Positions 1 through 5,483 of a stretch of 6,046 nt of DNA are shown here, one piece after another. The stretch is from Thermoplasmatota archaeon (lineage in GTDB: Archaea; Thermoplasmatota; E2; DHVEG-1), in NCBI GenBank assembly GCA_022866015.1, contig JALHTX010000329.1, forward strand, positions 1-6,046. The letters are read 5' to 3'. Both the position numbers and the translations under genes were made by a program. Each line of letters begins with the position of its first letter. Position 1 is the stretch's first letter. Below the pieces are notes generated by a model. The model searched no databases, was not told the origin of the DNA, and was given only the letters and a program-made list of their open reading frames with translations.

Positions 1-211
1 TCATCAAGCTCTTAAAAATTGGCGTGGTGAACAAGTAGTAAAAGAGCTTGGTAATAGAGGCATTTATGTCCATCCAGCAAGTATAAAGGTTGCTGCTGAA
101 GAAGCACCCGGCGCCTATAAAAATATACAGAAGGTTATAGATGTAGTAAATGGCGCAGGTATTTCAAAAAAAGTTGCAAAACTTAAGCCTCTAGGAGTAG
201 TAAAGGGGTAA
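1..211 (+). CDS. rtcB: RNA-splicing ligase RtcB, C-terminal end (5' truncated by window)
   Basis: The open frame enters at base 2 and gives the last 69 residues before TAA at 209-211. The segment contains NRGIYV, AAEEAPGAYKN and the terminal KPLGVVKG, which is the conserved archaeal RtcB tail. RtcB joins tRNA exon halves (2',3'-cyclic phosphate or 3'-phosphate to 5'-OH), using GTP and Mn2+. Counting back from the end on the 481-residue Pyrococcus horikoshii numbering, the Tyr of GAYKN falls at the guanine-stacking position 451 and the penultimate Lys at the guanine-contacting position 480, so the GMP pocket looks intact here. The guanylylated His (HGAGR motif) would lie just upstream of the window. 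The next gene is 68 nt downstream with its own SD, so an operon is not required. The family call is firm; the residue roles are recalled from the P. horikoshii structure. Confidence 0.93.
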   Translation, partial: HQALKNWRGEQVVKELGNRGIYVHPASIKVAAEEAPGAYKNIQKVIDVVNGAGISKKVAKLKPLGVVKG

Positions 212-221
212 ATAAACACCA

Positions 222-234
222 ATTAATTTTAAAT
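222..234 (+). promoter_or_regulatory. Possible TATA-like element upstream of the PAC2 gene
   Basis: An AT-only stretch (TTAATTTTAAA, 223-233) lies about 25 nt before a purine-rich leader and 35 nt before the SD at 268. That spacing fits an archaeal promoter giving a short leader. The surrounding DNA is AT-rich, so the match is weak, and read-through from rtcB is equally possible. Confidence 0.25.
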
Positions 235-267
235 GCTAGAAAGCTATATGAGGTATTACTTTAGGAT

Positions 268-273
268 GGTGAT
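268..273 (+). promoter_or_regulatory. Shine-Dalgarno site for the TTG-started PAC2 gene
   Basis: GGTGAT matches the archaeal 16S anti-SD (complement of GGAGGTGATC) and sits 6 nt before TTG at 280. An in-frame TAG at 262-264 leaves TTG 280 as the only start codon in this stretch, so the SD decides the start. Confidence 0.7.
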
Positions 274-279
274 GCGTGT

Positions 280-1041
280 TTGAGTGAGGATGATGTTTAT
301 ATCTGTGATTTTGAAGAAGTAGACTTAAAGGATGCTACAGTTATTGCAGGTTTTCCTTCTATTGGTCTTGTTAGCACTATTGCTGCTAATTATTTAATTG
401 ATGCGCTTAATTTAAAACAGATTGGTTGTATTACTTCTCCACAGTTTCCTGCGCTTTCAGTAGTTCATACTGGAGAGCCTTTATCACCAGTCAGGATTTA
501 TGCAGGCAATCAACCACGTGCCGGTAAAATAGTTGTTTTTGTATCTGAATTTAAACCCAAACCTAATCTTATTAACTCTATTTCCGAAGTTATTATGAAA
601 TGGGCTAGTACAAAAAGATGTAGACTATTGATTTCTCCTGAAGGAATGGTTGTTGAAGGTAAATTAGAGAATGAAGAGGGAAACGTAGATGCATATGCTA
701 TTGGTTCTACTGAAACTGCTCGCAGTACGCTTCTTGGGAAAAATATTCCTCAGTTTAAAAATGGTATAATTGCTGGTGTTTCTGGTGTTTTACTTAATAT
801 CGGCAAGCAAAAAAAGTTTGATGTGATAAGCATTCTTGCTGAAGCACATCCTAATTATCCTGATGCAAAAGCTGCAGCAGCAGCAATTAATGTTATAGCA
901 CTTATTATGGATATTGACATTAATGTTACGCCGTTATATGAAGAGTCTGAGCGTATTGAGAAGCAACTTCAGAAGATTCACAAACAGGCAAAACCCATGG
1001 TTTCTGGAACACAGGCACCTCAACCTAGTATGTATGGTTAA
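280..1041 (+). CDS. PAC2-family proteasome assembly chaperone / activator (PbaB-like)
   Basis: This 253-residue protein belongs to the archaeal PAC2 family (COG2047-like), homologues of eukaryotic Pba1/Pba2 that bind the 20S proteasome alpha ring. Visible marks are GFPSIGLV at residues 24-31 in the first beta-alpha unit, the SPQFPALSVVHTGEPLSPVRIY block that follows, GIIAGVSGVLL near 165, and AHPNYPDAKAAAAAI near 189-203. Residues from about 222 form a charged helix (EESERIEKQLQKIHKQ), followed by a Pro/Gln-rich flexible tail ending Met-Tyr-Gly. That end fits the HbYX (hydrophobic-Tyr-any) signature used by proteasome activators to dock between alpha subunits. The start is TTG with an SD 6 nt upstream. 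It appears to be monocistronic, with an oligo-T tract after the stop. The family is confident; whether it acts as chaperone or activator is inferred from the tail. Confidence 0.9.
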   Translation: MSEDDVYICDFEEVDLKDATVIAGFPSIGLVSTIAANYLIDALNLKQIGCITSPQFPALSVVHTGEPLSPVRIYAGNQPRAGKIVVFVSEFKPKPNLINSISEVIMKWASTKRCRLLISPEGMVVEGKLENEEGNVDAYAIGSTETARSTLLGKNIPQFKNGIIAGVSGVLLNIGKQKKFDVISILAEAHPNYPDAKAAAAAINVIALIMDIDINVTPLYEESERIEKQLQKIHKQAKPMVSGTQAPQPSMYG

Positions 1042-1072
1042 TAAAAATATTTTTCTTCTTTTTTTATTTTCT
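1042..1072 (+). terminator. Oligo-T terminator after the PAC2 gene
   Basis: Directly after the stop the non-template strand carries several T runs (TTTTTCTTCTTTTTTTATTTTCTT, in pieces between 1050 and 1072). This is the usual intrinsic termination signal in archaea. No stem-loop is needed or seen. Confidence 0.55.
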
Positions 1073-1073
1073 T

Positions 1074-1089
1074 GAAAAGAGTTTTTATA
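1074..1089 (+). promoter_or_regulatory. BRE/TATA-like promoter for the PPS-aspS unit
   Basis: A purine-rich BRE-like GAAAAGA (1074-1080) is followed by TTTTTATA (1082-1089). A start site about 25-30 nt downstream of the TATA centre falls at roughly 1112-1118, essentially on ATG 1118. This suggests a leaderless mRNA, in line with the absence of any SD before that ATG. Confidence 0.5.
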
Positions 1090-1117
1090 GAAGAGTTTGT
1101 TATTGCTGTCTTTATTT

Positions 1118-1867
1118 ATGGAAGATATACCTAAGAGTCATCCTCGTTATGAGTCTTTGATGACAAGGAAAAAAATTTCTGATGCTATGAAGAAAGGGCT
1201 TGTTCATGAAACTGGTCTTATAGCACATGGTCGTGGAGAAGCCTTTGATTATCTAATAGGTGAAAAAACTATCCCTGCTGCAGATGAAGCAGAAAAAATT
1301 GCAGCTGCTTCTCTTATTATTGCAAAAAATCCTATTATTAGTGTAAATGGTAACGTTGTAGTACTTACCGGAATGGAGTGTATTAATCTTTCAGAGGAGA
1401 TACCTGCAAAAATTGAGGTTAATCTTTTTCATCGTACTGATAAACGTATGAAATTATTGACTAGTGAGCTTTTAAATCTTGGTGCTAGTAAAGTGTATGG
1501 TTTGAAAGGAGATGCTCGTATTCCTGGTCTTGATCATGATAGAGGGATATGTGACAGTGATGGTATTTTTTCTTCTGATGTTGTTTTAGTTCCTTTGGAG
1601 GATGGTGATCGTTGTCAGGCTTTGAAAAATATGAATAAGACTGTTATTGCAATTGATTTGAATCCTTTGTCACGTACTGCTAAGACAGCTAACATTACAA
1701 TTGTAGATAATGTTACTCGTGCAATTCCAAATATAGAAAAATGGGTTAAAATTTTAAAAAACGAGGATAAAAATTCTTTAGAAGATTTAATTTCTAGATG
1801 GGATAATCGTAAAATGATTCTGGAGGTTTGTGCGTTTATTTCAAAAAAACTAAATTTGTTGTTTTAA
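1118..1867 (+). CDS. 4-phosphopantoate--beta-alanine ligase (archaeal phosphopantothenate synthetase)
   Basis: The protein (249 residues) is the archaeal phosphopantothenate synthetase (PPS, COG1701/DUF137). It condenses 4-phosphopantoate with beta-alanine using ATP to give 4'-phosphopantothenate, replacing bacterial pantothenate synthetase in CoA synthesis. Family blocks seen are HPRYESL (8-14), GLIAHGRGEAFDYLIGE (33-49), NLFHRTDKRMKLL, and IDLNPLSRTAKTANITIVDN (about 179-198). The frame also opens from TTG 1097, which would prepend MLLLSLF. I choose ATG 1118 because family members begin with a short peptide right before the IPxSHPRYESL block, and because the promoter spacing predicts a leaderless message there. 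It is followed after 13 nt by aspS, so the two are probably co-transcribed. Length is normal. The partner pantoate kinase is not in the window. Confidence 0.9.
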   Translation: MEDIPKSHPRYESLMTRKKISDAMKKGLVHETGLIAHGRGEAFDYLIGEKTIPAADEAEKIAAASLIIAKNPIISVNGNVVVLTGMECINLSEEIPAKIEVNLFHRTDKRMKLLTSELLNLGASKVYGLKGDARIPGLDHDRGICDSDGIFSSDVVLVPLEDGDRCQALKNMNKTVIAIDLNPLSRTAKTANITIVDNVTRAIPNIEKWVKILKNEDKNSLEDLISRWDNRKMILEVCAFISKKLNLLF

Positions 1868-1870
1868 TAT

Positions 1871-1876
1871 GGTGAT
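1871..1876 (+). promoter_or_regulatory. Shine-Dalgarno site that sets the aspS start at 1881
   Basis: GGTGAT ends 4 nt before ATG 1881. It overlaps the alternative upstream ATG at 1869, which itself has no SD. The site therefore favours 1881 over 1869 as the start. Confidence 0.7.
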
Positions 1877-1880
1877 AATT

Positions 1881-3188
1881 ATGAAAGATTTGAGAACCCA
1901 TTATTCACTTGATGTTTCTGAAAAAGATTTTGGAAAAAAAATTGTTGTTGCTGGTTGGGTTGAAGATATACGTAATATCGGCGGTATTGCTTTTATTATT
2001 CTGCGTGATAGAAAAGGTACTCTTCAGGTTACTGGCCTTAAGAAAAAGGATCCAAAGCTTTTTGAAAAACTTGTAGGTGTTTCTCGTGAATCTGTAATAT
2101 CTGTAATCGGTGAGTGTAAAAAAAGTGATAAGGCGCGTAATGGTTATGAAGTTATTCCTGATGAGTTTAATGTTTTATCTGAAGCAGAAACTCCTTTACC
2201 TTTAGGAGTTGTTGACAAAGTTGAATCTGAACTTGATACACGCCTTGATAATCGTTTTATTGATCTTAGAAAACCTGATGTTCAAGCAATTTTTAAGATC
2301 CGTAATGAGGTTATTTCAGCAGTTCATACTTTTCTTATAAATAAAAATTTTATCGAGGTTCATACTCCCAAAATTATAGCAAGTAGCTCTGAGGGTGGTA
2401 CTGATGTTTTTAAAATCAAGTATTTTGAAAAAGAAGCTTTTCTTGCGCAATCACCTCAATTATATAAACAAATTCTTATGGCTACAGGTCTAGATCGTGT
2501 ATATGAAATAGCCTGGTATTTTAGAGCTGAAGAACATAATACTCGTCGGCATTTAAATGAAAGTACTGCAGTAGATATCGAAATGGCTTTTATTAAAAGC
2601 GAAGAAGATATTATGAAGATCCTTGAGGGACTTGTTTATACTATGTGGAAAAAAGCAAGTGAATGTGTAGATGAACTTAATATTTTAAATAAAAAACTTA
2701 CTATTCCAAAACTTCCTTTCAAGCGTATTAGTTATGATGATGCAGTTAAAAAATTAAATGCTAATGATTGTAAGATTGAATGGGGTGCTGATCTTGGAAC
2801 AGAAGAAGAAAAAATTCTTGGGGATATAATGAAAAAAGAGGGAGATGAATTTTATTTTATAACTAATTATCCTTTGATAGCTAAACCATTTTATACTATG
2901 CCTGAAGGAGATAAGCTTAGTAGGAGTTTTGATCTTGAATGTAAAGGCGTTGAACTTGCAAGTGGTAGTCAACGTATTCATAATGTTAATCTTTTGAAAA
3001 AGAGAATGGAGGAATGTGGCCTTAATCCAAAAGATTTTGATGCGTATCTTAAAGCATTTCGTTATGGTATGCCACCTCATGGCGGTTTTGGTTTTGGTAT
3101 AGAGCGTTTCGTCATGGAGTTGCTTGATATTTATAATATTAGGGAGTGCATTTTATTCCCACGAGATAGAACAAGACTTACGCCTTAA
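1881..3188 (+). CDS. aspS: Aspartyl-tRNA synthetase, archaeal/eukaryal class IIb type
   Basis: This 435-residue AspRS charges tRNA-Asp with aspartate in the cytoplasm. The N-terminal OB-fold anticodon domain (about 1-105) has VAGWVEDIRNIGG and LQV, with Gln49 at the usual U35-reading site. The class II core shows motif 1 ending at Pro163 (NFIEVHTPKI), the aspartate-site QSPQLYKQ, motif 2 FRAEEHNTRRH (214-224) and motif 3 GFGFGIER (402-409). The C-terminus is FPRDRTRLTP, typical of the archaeal form. There is no bacterial GAD insertion, and length is normal. ATG 1869 would add four residues, but the SD supports 1881. It follows PPS after 13 nt. OB-fold positions used to tell discriminating from non-discriminating enzymes carry Glu28 and Arg86 rather than the usual pairs, so specificity for tRNA-Asn is undecided. 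Confidence 0.96.
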   Translation: MKDLRTHYSLDVSEKDFGKKIVVAGWVEDIRNIGGIAFIILRDRKGTLQVTGLKKKDPKLFEKLVGVSRESVISVIGECKKSDKARNGYEVIPDEFNVLSEAETPLPLGVVDKVESELDTRLDNRFIDLRKPDVQAIFKIRNEVISAVHTFLINKNFIEVHTPKIIASSSEGGTDVFKIKYFEKEAFLAQSPQLYKQILMATGLDRVYEIAWYFRAEEHNTRRHLNESTAVDIEMAFIKSEEDIMKILEGLVYTMWKKASECVDELNILNKKLTIPKLPFKRISYDDAVKKLNANDCKIEWGADLGTEEEKILGDIMKKEGDEFYFITNYPLIAKPFYTMPEGDKLSRSFDLECKGVELASGSQRIHNVNLLKKRMEECGLNPKDFDAYLKAFRYGMPPHGGFGFGIERFVMELLDIYNIRECILFPRDRTRLTP

Positions 3189-3194
3189 GATTAA

Positions 3195-3208
3195 ATTTTT
3201 GTTTTTTT
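3195..3208 (+). terminator. Oligo-T terminator after aspS
   Basis: Two T runs (5 and 7 T, separated by one G) begin 7 nt after the aspS stop. This is a typical archaeal oligo-T end and separates aspS from the secreted-protein gene. Confidence 0.5.
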
Positions 3209-3220
3209 AGTCATTTAATG

Positions 3221-3230
3221 TATTTATTTA
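3221..3230 (+). promoter_or_regulatory. Candidate TATA box for the secreted-protein gene
   Basis: TATTTATTTA lies about 60 nt before ATG 3289 and would give a start site near 3252, leaving a leader of roughly 37 nt that includes the SD. A second AT element (TATATATT, 3252-3259) is too close, because its start site would fall inside the SD. Confidence 0.3.
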
Positions 3231-3274
3231 CAGAAAACTATTTATTTTTCCTATATATTTACTTTATTATTTAG

Positions 3275-3282
3275 GGAGAGGT
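3275..3282 (+). promoter_or_regulatory. Strong Shine-Dalgarno site for the secreted-protein gene
   Basis: GGAGAGGT, containing GAGGT of the archaeal SD, ends 6 nt before ATG 3289 and fixes that start. It differs from the GGTGAT version used by the PAC2 and aspS genes. Confidence 0.7.
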
Positions 3283-3288
3283 AAAAAT

Positions 3289-4263
3289 ATGAAAAGAAAA
3301 TATCTGATAGTTGGTTTATTTACAATAATTATGTTGTTGGTACCTTGTACATCTGCTTTTGAAATGCCTTTGAGTGATAAAGACAAAGTAGAATTAAGAG
3401 CATTAATCAATAATGAAAATGCTAATAATAAAGATATATTAAATGATATTATCGTATATAATGAAACTACATTTAATTTGGCTCTTGATTTAGATAAGGT
3501 TGAAAGAATATATGAAAACTATTTATTAACCGGTGATGACTCAGTTATTAACTCTGAATCATGGAACTGGGTAGTTCAACGTCTTGGATGGATTTATCTT
3601 ACAATTGAGCAGGTAACAACATTGTATAACACTGGTATGGCTCTTTTTTATGAAATTCTTCAAGGAGCAAGCACAGTTCAAGCTTTCTTTAATAGTATTC
3701 AAGGTTTTAGAACAGCATGGCAGGCATTTAAGGCTAATCCATTAAATTTTTTAAAAATTAAAAATTTGATATCATCAACTATTGACCTTTTAAATGAAGC
3801 AATAAATCTACTAGGATATATAACGCAAAATGCTTTAAAAGAGGCAATGCAAATCTTTGCAGATCAGGTTCAAGTGTTTAGAGATTTTTTAGATAGTAAC
3901 CCATGGCTTCAACCAATAACAATAAAAGGTAATGTAACAGGTTTTGATGATAGTGTTACAATTTCAGTAAAAAGCGATAGTGTTACAACTACTGGATACT
4001 ACGAATTAGATTATAAAACAGATAATGCATCAATGCCTTGGTTTGTTCATAAGTGTGCAATAACTGCTACTTATCAGAATAAAACCAATACTAAGAATAG
4101 GTATGCATTTTCTATGGGTGTAATAGAAGAAGATTATGTACCATCGGATTTCAATGTAAAATCAAAACAGATTGAAATCCCGGTTTTTATGAAACTATGT
4201 TTTCTTCTAAAGCAATTATTAAAAGATAGATTTCATATTTTCGATGACATCATCAAAATGTAG
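3289..4263 (+). CDS. Secreted protein of unknown function, helical region plus beta-sandwich-like domain
   Basis: I do not recognise this 324-residue protein. It starts with a clear Sec signal peptide: basic MKRK, a hydrophobic core to about residue 18, and a Thr-Ser-Ala cleavage site after Ala23. Residues 26-205 look mainly helical and include a Trp-rich stretch (SWNWVVQRLGWIYLT). Residues 209-289 look like a small beta-sandwich; GNVTGFDDSVTISV followed by TTTGYYELDY resembles the carboxypeptidase-regulatory-like/Ig-like pattern. Four N-glycosylation sequons (NET, NVT, NAS, NKT) fit an extracellular location. The last 35 residues are basic and amphipathic (FMKLCFLLKQLLKDRFHIF), with no membrane anchor. 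It has its own SD and lies alone between aspS and a convergent tRNA. Arginine is almost always AGA/AGG here, while aspS favours CGN, hinting at acquired or differently expressed DNA. A structural or ligand-binding surface role is only a guess. Confidence 0.8.
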   Translation: MKRKYLIVGLFTIIMLLVPCTSAFEMPLSDKDKVELRALINNENANNKDILNDIIVYNETTFNLALDLDKVERIYENYLLTGDDSVINSESWNWVVQRLGWIYLTIEQVTTLYNTGMALFYEILQGASTVQAFFNSIQGFRTAWQAFKANPLNFLKIKNLISSTIDLLNEAINLLGYITQNALKEAMQIFADQVQVFRDFLDSNPWLQPITIKGNVTGFDDSVTISVKSDSVTTTGYYELDYKTDNASMPWFVHKCAITATYQNKTNTKNRYAFSMGVIEEDYVPSDFNVKSKQIEIPVFMKLCFLLKQLLKDRFHIFDDIIKM

Positions 4264-4295
4264 ATACCATATCGACTTTTAGCTAAGTAAATGAG

Positions 4296-4380
4296 TGCAG
4301 GGGACGAGATTTGAACTCGCGTACCTCTACAGGACAAGACCCTCAATCTTGCGCCGTTGACCGTGCTTGGCTACCCCTGC
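4296..4380 (-). tRNA. tRNA-Leu (anticodon GAG)
   Basis: Reading the minus strand from 4380 to 4296 gives an 85-nt class II tRNA. The acceptor stem is GCAGGGG/CCCCTGC with discriminator A. The D arm is GCC/GGC with GG in its loop. The anticodon stem is CAAGA/TCTTG with loop TTGAGGG, so the anticodon is GAG (bases 4344-4342), reading CUC/CUU. The long variable arm has a CCT/AGG stem, and the T arm is GCGAG/CTCGT with loop TTCAAAT. There is no intron, and CCA is not encoded because CTC follows the discriminator. The T-loop C56 (base 4313) is the base modified by aTrm56, encoded upstream on the same strand. The 3' end is 32 nt from the convergent secreted-protein gene. Confidence 0.97.
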
Positions 4381-4400
4381 ATAGATAAACTAGAATTCTC

Positions 4401-4413
4401 AAAATAAGAAAAA
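4401..4413 (-). terminator. Possible oligo-T terminator after the HD gene
   Basis: On the minus strand TTTTTCTTATTTT lies 6 nt after the HD-gene stop and before the tRNA. It may end the protein operon, in which case the tRNA needs its own promoter. It is short and could be read through. Confidence 0.35.
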
Positions 4414-4417
4414 CCCT

Positions 4418-4428
4418 ATTTATATTTT
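4418..4428 (-). promoter_or_regulatory. Candidate TATA box for tRNA-Leu
   Basis: AAAATATAAAT on the minus strand overlaps the last codons and stop of the HD gene. A start site 25-27 nt downstream would fall near 4398, giving a leader of about 18 nt for RNase P to remove. It is a reasonable archaeal box A, but the region is AT-rich. Confidence 0.35.
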
Positions 4429-4941
4429 GTTAAGATCAATACCACATATTTCAGATAACTCTTTATGAAGATTTACAAGACGAATAGCATAATCTTTATG
4501 TCCCTTTGTTAGTGCTTTTTCAACTTCTATTTCCACAGGTGGTCTTTTACTTCCATTAACCAGATTATCCGCATGGCACACTATTTTTTCCTCTAAAGAA
4601 ACTGGCATATAATCTTTCATGGGTAATCCTAGTTTTTTAGCATCCTCACTTAAAAGACCTGCACCGATATGACGTTCAATGATTCGTATAATTGATTCAT
4701 CAAGATTTAGCTTTTTTACAATTTTTACTCCTTCAATTGCATGATGTATACCATGTGTTTTTGATCGTCCTATATCATGTAACAATGAGCCTGCTTCTAC
4801 AAGTTCTATGTTTGCATCTGCTTTTTTAGCTATTTTTACAGCCATGTCTCTTACAGCTATGCAGTGATTAATTACTTCTTTTGAACAACCTGCTATTTTT
4901 AGTAAATCAATGCATTTATCTGGTGATGGAATGTAACTCAT
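4420..4941 (-). CDS. HDIG-domain protein (TIGR00295-like), predicted metal-dependent phosphohydrolase
   Basis: This 173-residue protein is a small single-domain HD protein of the kind found across euryarchaea. The metal-binding set is complete: His26, His55-Asp56 (LLHDIG), His91 (ERHIGAG) and Asp125 (HADN). Further histidines at 63, 66 and 67 line the same region. HD domains hydrolyse phosphate esters of nucleotides, cyclic nucleotides or RNA ends. The substrate of this family is not known to me, so no reaction is assigned. It starts 18 nt after the aTrm56 stop, with a weak SD (AGGT, 7 nt before ATG), and is probably co-transcribed with it. This makes a nucleotide or tRNA-end substrate an attractive guess. 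No frame defects are seen. The tRNA-Leu gene follows 39 nt later on the same strand. Confidence 0.85.
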   Translation of the reverse strand: MSYIPSPDKCIDLLKIAGCSKEVINHCIAVRDMAVKIAKKADANIELVEAGSLLHDIGRSKTHGIHHAIEGVKIVKKLNLDESIIRIIERHIGAGLLSEDAKKLGLPMKDYMPVSLEEKIVCHADNLVNGSKRPPVEIEVEKALTKGHKDYAIRLVNLHKELSEICGIDLNKI

Positions 4942-4959
4942 TTAAAAAACCTTTTAATT

Positions 4960-5469
4960 TTATTTATTTGTAATTACCTTTTTACCTTTATTACATGGCA
5001 TAATTTCTAGTTTTCCATTAAATTTTTTATCTATCCATTTACCTTTTGTAATTCTATCAAGAAAAACGGCTAGTGCAGCAACTTCTGAATGAGGTTGATT
5101 TCCAACTGAAATGTTAAAATCAGCAATTTCATAAATATATCTAGGGACTTTTTCAGCACCGACAATTAATAAAATATTTTTTTTTGTATCAATTTTTTTA
5201 ACTGCTTCATCTAGTTTTTCGCCATACATTGTTAGATGAACAATAGTTCCTTTCCATTCATCTATTATTTTTTTTGTTTTTACTCCAGTTATTATTTCAA
5301 AGTTACCACCAAAACGCTTGTTTATGCTAAGAACTGTTTCTTCTATTTTTTTATCAAGTGTATCAACAAGTATTTTATCTGCTCCAAAAACACGGGATAC
5401 AAGGGCACAATGAGTAGTAATTCTTTTATCTCTTTGAATTCTATGCCCTATACGAAGAATTGTTATCAT
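4960..5469 (-). CDS. tRNA (cytidine(56)-2'-O)-methyltransferase aTrm56
   Basis: This 169-residue SPOUT-class methyltransferase (COG1303) transfers a methyl group from SAM to the 2'-OH of C56 in the tRNA T-loop, a modification specific to archaea. The N-terminus LRIGHRIQRDKRITTHCALVSRVFGAD matches the family opening. The SAM-binding trefoil knot region is shown by VHLTMYG, ILLIVGAEKVPRYIYEIADFNISVGNQPHSEVAALAVFLDR, a near-invariant family signature. Length is normal. The start at ATG 5469 fits the family start, but no SD precedes it; eight T bases abut the ATG on the coding strand. It lies 14 nt after an unrecognised small gene and 18 nt before the HD gene. The tRNA-Leu downstream carries the C56 target. 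Confidence 0.95.
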   Translation of the reverse strand: MITILRIGHRIQRDKRITTHCALVSRVFGADKILVDTLDKKIEETVLSINKRFGGNFEIITGVKTKKIIDEWKGTIVHLTMYGEKLDEAVKKIDTKKNILLIVGAEKVPRYIYEIADFNISVGNQPHSEVAALAVFLDRITKGKWIDKKFNGKLEIMPCNKGKKVITNK

Positions 5470-5483
5470 AAAAAAAATAATTT

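Noticed and set aside
272..283. Three-codon minigene ATG-CGT-GTT-TGA overlapping the PAC2 TTG start
   Set aside because: The ATG is part of the SD-like GGTGATG itself and has no SD of its own. Translational coupling through TTGA overlap is conceivable but unsupported.
1097..1117. TTG start extending PPS by seven residues (MLLLSLF)
   Set aside because: It lacks an SD, is not expected from the family N-terminus, and would sit upstream of the predicted transcription start.
2754..3080. 108-codon minus-strand open frame
   Set aside because: It lies wholly within the AspRS catalytic core on the opposite strand. Its translation is Ile/Phe/Lys-rich without family features, so it is a shadow of aspS.
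3343..3357. Lipobox at the end of the signal peptide (LVPC)
   Set aside because: Pro directly before Cys20 is not an accepted lipobox residue, and a good Thr-Ser-Ala cleavage site lies three residues later.
4296..4325. tRNA-Leu 3' end as an integration (att) site
   Set aside because: No second copy of the T-arm/acceptor sequence was found elsewhere in the window, and no integrase is present.
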